A stretch of DNA of 64,000 nucleotides from Rhodopseudomonas sp. P2A-2r (lineage in GTDB: Bacteria; Pseudomonadota; Alphaproteobacteria; Rhizobiales; Xanthobacteraceae), in contig NZ_CP110389.1 in assembly GCF_026015985.1 (NCBI RefSeq), positions 1,954,001-2,018,000 on the forward strand. Direction: 5' to 3'. Below are positions 44,823 to 53,644 of the stretch, one piece after another; position 1 is the stretch's first letter; every line of letters starts with the position of its first letter. The notes beneath the pieces are model-generated. The model ran no database searches and was not told where the DNA came from. It saw only the letters and a program-made list of their open reading frames with translations. A program made the position numbers and the translations under genes.

Positions 44823-46391
44823 ATGCGGGCCGCGGTCCGAAGCCACCGAGAACACGCCGTGCCAATCCGTCTTGCGCTGATCGTCCTGCTCGGCAGCCTT
44901 GTCCTGCCGTGCTTCGCTCGTGCCGAGCCGCCGAAACCGCTGGCGATCACCGATCCCGTGGCGCTGCGCCAGCTCGACGCCGGCGACGCCGCGCATCCCG
45001 GCTTCGGCATCGGCCGCATGCTTGATCCCGCCGCTGCGGGCGCCGCTCCCATTGCCAACGACGCATTATTCGCACGGCCGGCCATGGCCGGCATGCGCAC
45101 TGCTCTCGATACCGAATTCGCACGCTTCGTCGCCGGGTACCGAGCCGACGAGGTCGGCGTCGGCCCTGGCCATGCCGTGCAACTGTTCGATCGCGCGGCG
45201 CTCGACTCCGGCGCGATGCGTTTTGTCCTGTCGGGAATCGTCAGCCGGATGGACCGCGCTTTTATCGCGCCTGAAACGTGTGGCGAGGTTCGGCTGCTGT
45301 ACCGCCTGATGCGGTTGGATAGCGCGGCGGGGCCGGCGCGGCTGCCGATGACGCTGAACCTTGTGCTCAATGGCCGGAGCGCTGCCGACACGGCGATCGA
45401 CTGCGCCGAGATCGCGCGGCGCTGGCTTGCGGTCGTCGACCTGCCGAACGGCGGTGCCGACCTCGCGGCACGGCTGACGGCGCCGGACGGCGCGCTGGCG
45501 CTGGTGACGCCGGACCACATCGATCGCATCGAGATCAACCTGCAGATCGCGCACACGCCCAAATCGGAGTTGCGCGATTTCCGAACGCACTATCTGCAAA
45601 AGGTCTTCCGCCTTGATGCGCAGACCGGCAAGTTCGAACAGGCGCCGCTGGAAAACCAGATCGACCGTGACCGCATTCTTGCCGACGACGGCCTGCGCCG
45701 CGCCTTTCGGGAATGGCTGCTCGACCCGCGGCATTTTGCTGAGCTTGATCGCGGCACGCTGCTGATCCCCCGCCAATTCCTTGCCACGGCTTCGGTCGCC
45801 GCAACGCCGGTCGGTTTCGTGCGCTCCAGCCTGCAGCCGGCATTTGGCCTGATGGCCTCGGACGAAGCCAGCACGTCGGCGGTATTCACCGCGAGCGATG
45901 TTGTCGCCGCCTTGCAGGCCGCCGCGGCGCAGGGCATCGCATTGCAGAACATCCGCTCGCCCGCCGGCTTCGAACGCCGTCTCAACGATATCAGTTGCGG
46001 CGGCTGCCATCAGATCCGCGGGATCGGGGGCTTCCACTTTCCCGGCGTAGACACGTCGAGGGCACACCCCAACGCGGCCAACGTGCCAGCGTCGCCTCAT
46101 TTCGTCGGCGATCAGCCACGCCGCCGCGATATCGCGATGGCGATGCGCGCGGGCAGGGCGCCGGACTTTTCGCGCGGCTTCTCCGACCGCCCGCAGGAGC
46201 ACCGCAGTGCGATGCTGGCCGGCAGCGAACATCTCGACGGCTGGGGCGCGACCTGTTTGCGGCCCGGCGCTACAGCCGCAGATATGGACATAAGCTTTGC
46301 GTCATGGACCTGCGCAAAAGGTCTGTCGTGCCAGCCGACCGGCGAGGCGGGGTCGTCGCGGCTGGGAATGTGTTTCGTCGGAACCAAGTAG
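44823..46391 (+). CDS. Secreted hypothetical protein with a single CxxCH haem motif
   Basis: A 522-residue exported protein: signal peptide (IRLALIVLLGSLVLPCFARAE) with ATG 44823 or, more compactly, GTG 44859 as start. No standard domain was recognised across most of the length. Near residue 397 it has SCGGCHQIRGIGGFHFPG, a c-type-cytochrome-like CGGCH, about 125 residues before the C-terminus. The tail has paired cysteines (CLRPG, WTCAKGLSCQ). A Met or His sixth ligand is not evident. Possibly a periplasmic haem enzyme or a cysteine-rich envelope protein. Its 3' end carries an EcfG promoter for the next gene. Confidence 0.7.
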   Translation: MRAAVRSHREHAVPIRLALIVLLGSLVLPCFARAEPPKPLAITDPVALRQLDAGDAAHPGFGIGRMLDPAAAGAAPIANDALFARPAMAGMRTALDTEFARFVAGYRADEVGVGPGHAVQLFDRAALDSGAMRFVLSGIVSRMDRAFIAPETCGEVRLLYRLMRLDSAAGPARLPMTLNLVLNGRSAADTAIDCAEIARRWLAVVDLPNGGADLAARLTAPDGALALVTPDHIDRIEINLQIAHTPKSELRDFRTHYLQKVFRLDAQTGKFEQAPLENQIDRDRILADDGLRRAFREWLLDPRHFAELDRGTLLIPRQFLATASVAATPVGFVRSSLQPAFGLMASDEASTSAVFTASDVVAALQAAAAQGIALQNIRSPAGFERRLNDISCGGCHQIRGIGGFHFPGVDTSRAHPNAANVPASPHFVGDQPRRRDIAMAMRAGRAPDFSRGFSDRPQEHRSAMLAGSEHLDGWGATCLRPGATAADMDISFASWTCAKGLSCQPTGEAGSSRLGMCFVGTK

Positions 46392-46404
46392 CCGAGCGAA
46401 CGTT
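46380..46404 (+). promoter_or_regulatory. EcfG (general stress response) promoter for a small membrane protein
   Basis: GGAAC at 46380-46384 and CGTT at 46401-46404 are spaced by exactly 16 bp, matching the EcfG consensus of alphaproteobacteria. It overlaps the 3' end of the CxxCH gene and lies 41 bp before the ATG of a 52-residue membrane protein. Confidence 0.7.
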
Positions 46405-46444
46405 CACCGGATAGCGCGTCAGTTCTATCGGCGGGAGCCACGTG

Positions 46445-46603
46445 ATGAACGAGGCGGAAAAGACCACGAAGCAACGCGACCGTGCCATTGCCGAGAATGA
46501 GAGCGCGCAGCAAACCACGGGTGATATTCGTGTCAGTGTCTGGGCAGTTGGGGTCGCCGCGCTGATCGGCGTGGTGGCGTTCGGATGGGTGCTGATGCGG
46601 TAG
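46445..46603 (+). CDS. Small single-pass membrane protein (52 residues), stress-promoter linked
   Basis: Found by translating the DNA behind the EcfG promoter. ATG 46445 has GGGAG 7 nt upstream and the frame ends at TAG 46601-46603. The N-terminal 30 residues are polar and charged (MNEAEKTTKQRDRAIAENES); residues 31-50 form one hydrophobic helix (VWAVGVAALIGVVAFGWVLM) ending with Arg. No family is recognised. Promoter, ribosome-binding site and membrane topology together make it a convincing small gene. Confidence 0.7.
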   Translation: MNEAEKTTKQRDRAIAENESAQQTTGDIRVSVWAVGVAALIGVVAFGWVLMR

Positions 46604-46665
46604 ATCTCGATTTGTCGTCGTTCGGGGCCCGAACGGCGAAAGCGTGAGTGAACCCGGAATGACGA

Positions 46666-47871
46666 CTATGCCACTGCGCCGGCCGCCCGCAGCGCCGCAA
46701 TTGCTTCGTCGTCGAAGCCGGCGTCGCGCAGGATCTCGTCGCTGTGCTGGCCGATGCCGGGTGGCAGTCGCGGCTTCTTCTTCCGGGTGCCGTCGATCCA
46801 GATCGGGCTGTTGATGGTCATGATGTCGGAGTCCTCGAACGGCACCAGCACATCATTGTCGATCATCTGCCGGTCGTTCGGGATGTCGTCGAGAATTCCG
46901 ACAAAGCCGAACACCAGTCCCTTGCCGTCGAGTAAGGTGCGCCATTCGGCCAGATCCCGCTGCGCGAAGGCGTCGTCGAGGATCGCGATCAGTTCGAGCG
47001 AGCGCGCATGGCGGCCGGCCTTGGCGGCGAAGCGCGCGTCATCAGCCAGTTCCTCGCGTCCGATGCACCGGGCGAGGATCGGCCATTGCCGGTCCTCGGC
47101 GAGCAGCGACAGCATGATCCAGCGGCCGTCGCGGCAGCGGTAGTGATTGGCAAGCGCGTTCAGCGCGCGCTCGCGCGGCCGTCGCTTCTCGAAGGTGGCA
47201 CCGACCAGCTTGGCCTGCGCCAGCACGCTGGAGGCCCACACGCCGTTGGCCATCAGGTTGGATTTCACCTGGCTTCCCTTGCCGGTCCGCTCGCGCTTGT
47301 ACAGCGCGGTGACGATGGCGCCGTACAGCGCCATGGCGCAGGGATGGTCGCCCATGCCGGCCACCGAGCGCGCCGGCGTTGTGTCGTCGTCGGCGCGCAC
47401 CAGGTCCATCATCCCCGAGCGCGCCCACCATGCGGTGGAATCGAAGCCCGGCTTGTCGGCCTCGGCGCCGCGGTCGCCATAGCCGGTGAAGCAGGCATAG
47501 ATCAGGCGGTCGTTGAGCGGCGCCAGATCGTTGTAAGCCATCTTCAGCCGCGCGCGCACCGGCGGCGGAAAGTTGGTGATGAACACGTCGGATTCTGTGA
47601 CGAGCCTGTATAGCACCGCCTGACCTTCCGGCTTGGCGAGATCGAGCGCGAGGCTCTTCTTGTTGCGGCTCTCCATCATCCAGGCGTAGTTGTGTTCGCT
47701 GCGGGGATAGCCCGGCAGGTTGGGCAGGTTGCGATAGGGATCGCCGGCGCCCGGAGGCTCGATCTTGATGACGTCGGCGCCGAAATCGGACAGCACGGTG
47801 GCGGCGGCCGGTGCGGCGATGAAGCTCGCGCAATCGAGAACCTTGAGGCCCTTGAAGATGCCATCTTCCAT
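46666..47871 (-). CDS. CaiB/BaiF family CoA-transferase (class III)
   Basis: A 401-residue class III CoA-transferase. Start 47871 (MEDGIFKGLKVLDCASFI) has GGAG 9 nt upstream. Family traits: VLDCASFIAAPAAATVLSDFGADVIKIEPP (N-terminal CoA site, given in parts), ENYAW-like HNYAWMMESRNKKSLALDL and YGDRGAEADKPGFDSTAWWARSG, where a conserved Asp (FDSTAWW) matches the catalytic aspartate position. It moves CoA between acids. It lies next to the acid-binding transporter genes and could activate an imported acid. Confidence 0.9.
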   Translation of the reverse strand: MEDGIFKGLKVLDCASFIAAPAAATVLSDFGADVIKIEPPGAGDPYRNLPNLPGYPRSEHNYAWMMESRNKKSLALDLAKPEGQAVLYRLVTESDVFITNFPPPVRARLKMAYNDLAPLNDRLIYACFTGYGDRGAEADKPGFDSTAWWARSGMMDLVRADDDTTPARSVAGMGDHPCAMALYGAIVTALYKRERTGKGSQVKSNLMANGVWASSVLAQAKLVGATFEKRRPRERALNALANHYRCRDGRWIMLSLLAEDRQWPILARCIGREELADDARFAAKAGRHARSLELIAILDDAFAQRDLAEWRTLLDGKGLVFGFVGILDDIPNDRQMIDNDVLVPFEDSDIMTINSPIWIDGTRKKKPRLPPGIGQHSDEILRDAGFDDEAIAALRAAGAVA

Positions 47872-48007
47872 GTAACGTCGCTCCCGTGGATTCCGTTGTT
47901 CTTGTTCGCGTGACGGAATTGAGGGCAGGGCAACGAATTCCGATGCTGCATTTGACCCGGCTTGGCGCGGCGATGCAACCGCCGCAGCGTGCATGACCGC
48001 ATGTGCA

Positions 48008-48040
48008 AGAAAAGCCCTCCGCGCGGCTGCGCGAAGGGCT
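48008..48040 (-). terminator. Intrinsic terminator after binding protein 1
   Basis: On the minus strand AGCCCT...AGGGCT with an inner CGCGC stem is followed by TTTTCTTG, 43 bp downstream of the stop at 48083. Confidence 0.75.
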
Positions 48041-48082
48041 GTTGATCGGCGGCAGCCTTGCCGCGCTGTGGAATGCCGGCGC

Positions 48083-49311
48083 CTATCCGCCGACGTCGGC
48101 GCTGATGACGTCGCCGAACAGCTCCCACTTCTCGCCCTTGAATCGCATCAGCTGCAACTGGCTGACCGGTGCGAAGTCGGTCGCGGAGGTGTTGATCTTG
48201 ATGCCGGGCAGCAGCACCTCGGTGCGGAAGTCCTTGAGGCTGGCGGCCTGCTTCATCACGTTTTCTCGGGTCAGGTTGTCGCCGCATTGCTTGAGGATCT
48301 GCACCAACGTCTGCGCGACGCCGTAGCCGACGACGGTGCCGCCGTCGAGCACGTTGCCCTCCGGGAAATCCTTCTTCATGAAGGCATAGAACGCCTTCAT
48401 GCCCGCATCGTCGTTCCACTGCGGATCGGATGCGTCCTTGAGATAGGCCGCCGAGATGATGTCCTGGGAGGCCTCGTAGCCGGCGGGCTTGATGACGCTG
48501 CCGACGGAGGCGGAGACGTTGTTGAGGAAGTGGGTGGTCTTCCAGCCGATCTCGGCGATCTTCTTGATCGCCTGCGCGGCGAATTTCGGCGTCGTGATGT
48601 TCACGAACACGTCGGCATTGGTCGCTTTCAGCTTGACGATGTGGTTGTCGATGGTCGGCTCGGAGGTTTCATAGCTTTCCTCCATCACGATCATCGAGGC
48701 GGCCTTGGCGCCGAGGCCGTCCTTCAGCCCCTTCAGATAGTCCTTGCCGTAATCGTCGTTCTGGAAGAGCACGGCGATCTTGGCGCCCGGCTTTTCCTTC
48801 AACAGGTACTTGGCGTAGATCTGGGTTTCGCTCTGGTAGCTGGGCTGCCAGCCCATCGTCCAGGGAAAGTCCTTGGGGTCGTTCCATTTTGTGGCGCCGG
48901 TGGCCACGAACAGTTGCGGCACTTTCTTGCTGTTCATGTATTTCTGGATCGCCGAGTTCGACGGCGTGCCGAGCGAATTGAAGATGAGCAGGACTTCGTC
49001 GCTCTCCACCAGCTTGCGCGCCTGTTCGACGGTCTTCGGCGGGCTGTAGGCGTCGTCGTAGCTGATGAAGTTGACCTTGCGGCCGTTGATGCCGCCTTCG
49101 GCGTTGATCTTCTTGAAGTAGGCTTCCTCGGTCTTGCCGATCACGCCATAGGCGGACGCAGGTCCGCTGTAGGGCATGATGTTGCCGATCTTGATTTCGG
49201 TATCGGTCGCGCCGGTGTCGTATTTTTCTGCGCCATCGCGCCCGTCGTGGTGACGGCGAGCAGAAGCAGGGCAGCCGGAAGCGCGGCCGCGCGCAAGCTT
49301 GACTTGGGCAT
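48083..49311 (-). pseudogene. Branched-chain-type ABC substrate-binding protein 1 (frame break in signal peptide, probably a sequencing error)
   Basis: A LivK/Peripla_BP_6 protein. Start 49311 (MPKSSLRAAALPAALLLLAV) has AGGGAG upstream and a signal peptide ending GAMAQK. Frame is lost right there and the mature part KYDTGATDTEIKIGNIMPYSG is in another frame. A sixth A in the run seen as five T at 49223-49227 joins them into 409 residues, exactly the length of its three neighbours. Mature motifs: GGINGRKVNFISYDDAYSP, FPWTMGWQPSYQSE, EPTIDNHIVKLK. It binds an acid or amino-acid-like ligand for LivHMGF. Own terminator at 48008-48040. Confidence 0.85.
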
Positions 49312-49413
49312 TCGTTTTCTCCCTGGGAAAATGATGTGTCGTGTCTGTTTTTTCACGGAGCTCGTGCCGGCTCCTGCAGGGATTGAACATGATTTGAGAC
49401 AGCCATTCAACAC

Positions 49414-49444
49414 AAAGGCCCTCCGCATGATGCGGAGGGCCTTT
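49414..49444 (-). terminator. Intrinsic terminator after binding protein 2
   Basis: AAAGGCCCTCCGCA and TGCGGAGGGCCTTT form a perfect 14-bp stem with a 3-nt loop, 29 bp after the stop at 49473. Symmetry makes it usable on either strand. Confidence 0.85.
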
Positions 49445-49472
49445 GGTTTCCAAGTGACGGTATCGGAGGGTG

Positions 49473-50702
49473 TCAGTTCGTCGTCATATCGGCGTTGATG
49501 ACGTCGCCGAACAGGTCCCACTTGCCGTTGTTGAAGCGCATCATGCGCAACTGCTGGATGGGCGCATAGTCGGTGGCCGAGGTGGTGATCTTGACGCCGG
49601 GCAGCAGGGTGTCGACCTCGAAGTCCTTGAGGCTGGCGGCCTGCTTCATGACGTTGGCGCGGGTCAGATCGTCACCGCACATCTGCAGCACCTTGACCAT
49701 GGTCTGGGCGGCGCCATAGCCGTACAGCAGGCTGTTGTCGGAGCGGTCGGCGCCGGGCATGTACTTGTCGACGAAGGCCGACCATTTCTTCATGCCGGGA
49801 TCGTCCTTCCACTGCGGATCGGCGCCGTCCTTGCGATAGTCTGCGGACAGCACGCCCTGGGCCGCCTCGAAGCCGGCGGGCTGCATCACCGCGCCGACGG
49901 AGACGCTGACATTGGTGACGAGCTGCAGCGGCTTCCAGCCGAGCTCGGCAATCTTCTTGATGGTCTGCGCGGCAAACTTCGGCGTGGTGAAGCTGATCAC
50001 GACGTCGGGGTTGAGAGACTTCATCTTGACGATGTGGGAATCCACCGTCGGCTCGGAGATCTCGTAGCTCTCCTCGGTGACGATCATCGAGGCCTTGCTG
50101 CCGAGCGCCTCGCGGAAGCCTTTCTGGTAATCCTTGCCGAAATCGTCGTTCTGGTAGAGCACGGCGATCTTGGCGTCCGGCTTTTCCTTCATCAGATATT
50201 TGGCGTAGATCTGCGCCTCGACCTGGTAGCTAGGCTGCCAGCCCATGGTCCACGGAAAGTTCTTCGCATCGTTCCACTTGCTGGCGCCGGTCGCCACGAA
50301 CAGCTGCGGGACCTTCTTGGTGTTCATATACTTCTGGAACGCGGTGTTCGACGGAGTTCCCAGCGAATTGAAGACCAGCAGAACCTCGTCGCTCTCCACC
50401 AGCTTGCGCACCTGCTCGACCGCCTTGGGCGGGCTGTAGCCGTCGTCATAGCTGATGAAGTTGATCTTGCGGCCGTTGATGCCGCCCTGGTCGTTGATCA
50501 TCTTGAAATAGGCGTCTTCGGTCTTGCCGATCAGCCCGTAGGACGAGGCCGGACCACTATAGGGCATGATGTTGCCGATCTTGATCTCGGTGTCGGTCGC
50601 GCCGGTGTCGTATTTCTTCTGCGCGAAGGCATGGCCGCTCGCGACGATGCTGAGGGCTGCGGCAATCGATAGCGAAATTGCGCGCGACGGAATAGCAGGC
50701 AT
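49473..50702 (-). CDS. Branched-chain-type ABC substrate-binding protein 2
   Basis: A 409-residue periplasmic binding protein (Peripla_BP_6). Signal peptide MPAIPSRAISLSIAAALSIV...HAFAQ, mature KKYDTGATDTEIKIGNIMPYSG, GGINGRKINFISYDDGYSP, FPWTMGWQPSYQVEAQIYAKYL, EPTVDSHIVKMKS and a C-terminal DYAPIQQLRMMRF. The leader just before its ATG is shared almost exactly with binding protein 4, which suggests a recent duplication. Expressed from its own unit between two terminators. Confidence 0.92.
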   Translation of the reverse strand: MPAIPSRAISLSIAAALSIVASGHAFAQKKYDTGATDTEIKIGNIMPYSGPASSYGLIGKTEDAYFKMINDQGGINGRKINFISYDDGYSPPKAVEQVRKLVESDEVLLVFNSLGTPSNTAFQKYMNTKKVPQLFVATGASKWNDAKNFPWTMGWQPSYQVEAQIYAKYLMKEKPDAKIAVLYQNDDFGKDYQKGFREALGSKASMIVTEESYEISEPTVDSHIVKMKSLNPDVVISFTTPKFAAQTIKKIAELGWKPLQLVTNVSVSVGAVMQPAGFEAAQGVLSADYRKDGADPQWKDDPGMKKWSAFVDKYMPGADRSDNSLLYGYGAAQTMVKVLQMCGDDLTRANVMKQAASLKDFEVDTLLPGVKITTSATDYAPIQQLRMMRFNNGKWDLFGDVINADMTTN

Positions 50703-50785
50703 TTCAGAACTCCCGAATTTTTTGACGGCTTTTTGGCGGCCTTGTGGCCTGCCGGATTGAACACCGTTTGCGGCGTCGCATCAAC

Positions 50786-50816
50786 AAAAAGCCCCTGCGG
50801 CATGTCCGCAGGGGCT
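50786..50816 (-). terminator. Intrinsic terminator after binding protein 3
   Basis: AGCCCCTGCGG and CCGCAGGGGCT form a perfect 11-bp stem with a 5-nt loop; on the minus strand it is followed by TTTTTG. It lies 35 bp after the stop at 50851. Confidence 0.88.
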
Positions 50817-50850
50817 GTTTTCGATATGCTACTTAAGAAGGGCTCCGGCC

Positions 50851-52080
50851 TCAGTCGGCGCTCCCACCGCCGTCGATGACCGGGCCGAACGTGGTCCACT
50901 GGCTGCCCTCGAACCGCATCATCTGCAACTGCTCGATCGGGAAGAAGTCCGTCGCCGATGTATTGATCGTCACCCCCGGCAGTACGGTGTCGGGCGTGAA
51001 GTTCCGCAGGCTGGCTGCCTGCTTCATCAGGTTGGCGCGGGTCAGGTTGTCGCCGGCCTGCCGCAGCACCTGTACCATGGCCTGCGCGGCCCCGTAGCCA
51101 TAGACCACCGAGATGTCGCTGCGGCTGGCGGTCGGCGCATAGCGAGCGAGAAAGGCGGTGAAGCGCTTCATGCCCTCGTCCTCGTCCCATTGCGGATCGG
51201 CGCCGTCCTTGGCGTAATAGGCCGACAGGATGCCCTGCGCATTGTCGAAACCGGCGGGCTTCATCACCGAGTTGACCGAGGCGCTGGCATAGCTCTGGAT
51301 ATACAGCGGCTTCCAGCCGAGTTCGGCGACCTTGCGGATGCTCTGCACGGCGGATTTCGGCGTGGTGACGCTGAGCACCGTGTCCGCGCCGCTCGCCTTC
51401 AGGTTCAGGATATGCGAGATCGATGGTCGGTTCGGCAATCTCGTAGCTCTCCTCGCGCACGATCATCGAGACGCGTGCGCCCAGACCTTCCTTCAGGCCT
51501 TTCAGCACCTCCTTGCCGAGATCGTCGTTCTGGTACAGCACCGCGATCCGCGCTTCAGGCTTCTGCGCCAGCAGATAGCGCGCATAGATCCGGCCCTCGC
51601 TGCGGTAGGGGGCTGCCATCCCATGGTCCACGGAAAGGACGACGGATTGCCGAAATTCTCCGAACCGGCGCCGACGAACAATTGCGGCACGTGCCGGGCA
51701 TTGAGATATTTCTGGATCGCGGTGTTGGAGGGCGTGCCGAGCGGGTTGAAGATCGCCAGCACCTCGTCGCTCTCGACAAGCCGGCGCGCCTGCTCGACCG
51801 CCTTGGCGGGATTGTAGGCGTCGTCATAGCTGATGAAATTGATCTTGCGGCCGTTGATGCCGCCCTGGTCGTTGATCATCTGGAAGTAGGCGGCTTCAAT
51901 GGTCCCGGCCACAGCATAGGCCGAAGCAGGGCCGCTGTAGGGCATGATGTTGCCGATCTTGATTTCGGTGTCGCTGGCGCCCGGATCGTAGCGCGTTTCG
52001 GCATTTGCGCAGGTGGCGGCGGCGAGCAGCAGGAGTGCGGCTGCTGGCGATGTGGCGACAGGGAAACGCAGGGCGATCAT
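50851..52080 (-). pseudogene. Branched-chain-type ABC substrate-binding protein 3, two compensating frame breaks
   Basis: Three frames hold one protein: MIALRFPVATSPAAALLLLA (signal peptide) through FPWTMGWQPP; then YRSEGRIYARYLLAQKPEARIAVLYQNDD through EIAEPTID; then SHILNLKASGADTVLSV to the end (given in parts). Break 1 is a five-G run at 51608-51612 (one base short). Break 2, near 51418-51428, is one base too long and not in a homopolymer. The net length is still 1230 bp, exactly as in the neighbours (409 residues). Either two sequencing errors or a genuinely damaged copy; the second break makes this the least certain case. Confidence 0.8.
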
Positions 52081-52171
52081 CGGGTGTCCTCGACAGTAAC
52101 GGCAGGCGGTGGCGGCATTTTTGGCCAGCAGAGCCGCGGACAAAACACCTTTCCGGCCGGCGCATCAAGAC

Positions 52172-52204
52172 AAAGGCCCCGCGCGATCGAGTCGCACGGG
52201 GCCT
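52172..52204 (-). terminator. Intrinsic terminator after binding protein 4
   Basis: AGGCCCCG and CGGGGCCT form a perfect 8-bp outer stem (52174-52204); the minus-strand transcript continues TTTGTC. It lies 26 bp after the stop at 52230. Confidence 0.8.
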
Positions 52205-52229
52205 CGTTGCGTTCAGCGTGTTCAGAAGG

Positions 52230-53459
52230 TCAGCCGCCGAGATTGCCGGCGATCACCGGGCCGAACAGCTCCCACTTCTCGCCGGTGAAGCGCTGCATGC
52301 GCAGCTGATCAATCGGGTAGAAGTCTGTCTCGCTGGTGGAGATGGTGACACCGGGCAGCAGGGTGTCCGGTGCGAATTGCTTGAGGCTCGCAGCCTGCTT
52401 CATGATGTTGGCGCGGGTCAGGTCGTCGCCGGCCTGCTTGAGCACCTGCACGATGGTCTGGGCCTCGCCATATCCATAGGCCACCGAGGCGTCGTTGCGG
52501 TCGAGGCCGGGGGCGTATTTGGCGAGGAAGGCGTAGAATTTCTTCATGCCCTCGTCATTGTCCCAGGCGGTATCCGCGCCGTCCTTGGCGTAGTGCGCGG
52601 TCAGGATGCCCTGGCCGTTCTCGTAGCCCGCGGGCTTCATCACGCTGCCGACGGACGCGCCGACATTGGCCTGGAAGTACATTGGCTTCCAGCCGAGTTC
52701 GGCGGCCTTCTTGATCGCCTGCGCGGCGAATTTCGGCGTGGTCATGCTGAAGAACGTGTCGGCGTTGGTCGACTTCAGCTTGACGATGTGGGACTCGATG
52801 GTCGGCTCCGACACTTCGTAGCTTTCCTCGGCGACGATCATCGTTGCCGCCTTGGCGCCGAGACCGTCCTTCAGGCCCTTCAGCATGTCCTTGCCGAAGT
52901 CGTCGTTCTGGAACATCACCGCGATCTTGGCGTCGGGCTTTTCCTTGAGCAGGTGCGCAGCATAGATGCGGCCTTCGCTCTGGTAGGCCGGCTGCCAGCC
53001 CATGGTCCAGGGGAAGGTCTTGTGCTCGCCGAACTTGGTCGCGCCGGTGGCGACGAACAGCTGCGGCACCTTCTTGGAATTCATGTACTTCTGGATCGCC
53101 GAATTCGACGCGGTGCCGAGCGGGCTGGCGATGAACAGAACTTCGTCGCTCTCCACCAGCTTGCGGGCTTGCTCAACGGCCTTGGGCGGGCTGTAGCTGT
53201 CGTCGTAGCTGATGTAGGTGATCTTGCGGCCGTTGATGCCGCCCTGTTCGTTGATCATCTTGAAGTAGGCTTCTTCCATCTTGCCGATCACGCCATAGGC
53301 CGAAGCCGGGCCGCTGTAGGGCATGATGTTGCCGATCTTGATCTCGGTGTCCGAGGCGCCGGTGTCGTATTTTTTCTGGGCGAAGGCGCTGCCGTTGATG
53401 GCAATGCTAAGAACCGCGGCAGCGGATAAAGCGGCTGCACGCGAACGTGTCGAAGGCAT
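52230..53459 (-). CDS. Branched-chain-type ABC substrate-binding protein 4
   Basis: A 409-residue Peripla_BP_6 protein. Signal peptide MPSTRSRAAALSAAAVLSIA...SAFAQ, mature KKYDTGASDTEIKIGNIMPYSG, GGINGRKITYISYDDSYSP, FPWTMGWQPAYQSEGRIYA, EPTIESHIVKLKS. It is closest to the livMHGF operon but is separated from it by a terminator at 53549-53581, so it has its own promoter. Paralogous to binding proteins 1-3. Confidence 0.92.
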   Translation of the reverse strand: MPSTRSRAAALSAAAVLSIAINGSAFAQKKYDTGASDTEIKIGNIMPYSGPASAYGVIGKMEEAYFKMINEQGGINGRKITYISYDDSYSPPKAVEQARKLVESDEVLFIASPLGTASNSAIQKYMNSKKVPQLFVATGATKFGEHKTFPWTMGWQPAYQSEGRIYAAHLLKEKPDAKIAVMFQNDDFGKDMLKGLKDGLGAKAATMIVAEESYEVSEPTIESHIVKLKSTNADTFFSMTTPKFAAQAIKKAAELGWKPMYFQANVGASVGSVMKPAGYENGQGILTAHYAKDGADTAWDNDEGMKKFYAFLAKYAPGLDRNDASVAYGYGEAQTIVQVLKQAGDDLTRANIMKQAASLKQFAPDTLLPGVTISTSETDFYPIDQLRMQRFTGEKWELFGPVIAGNLGG

Positions 53460-53548
53460 TTCAGAACTCCCGAATGGATGGACGTCTTGTTGTCGGACCG
53501 GTCTTTGATCCCGGCCGTTGATTACGTTCTTCCGCGACAGTGATCAAG

Positions 53549-53581
53549 AAAAAGCCCCTCGCGATATGATCGCAAGGGGCT
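53549..53581 (-). terminator. Intrinsic terminator after the liv operon
   Basis: On the minus strand AGCCCCTTGCGATCATATCG pairs back to CGCGAGGGGCT and is followed by TTTTTC. It lies 64 bp after the livM stop and ends the livGFHM transcript before binding protein 4. Confidence 0.85.
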
Positions 53582-53644
53582 GATTTATTGAGCATCGTGA
53601 ACGTTGGCAGCGGTGCGAAAAAGTTCCGCCTGCCTGTTGTGCGG

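Noticed and set aside
47993-49498. Long plus-strand open frame of about 500 codons (and similar ones at 2855-4225, 4967-6448, 49470-50672 and 52005-53429)
   Set aside because: They are antisense shadows of real minus-strand genes, rich in Arg/His/Gly, caused by GC-biased third positions.
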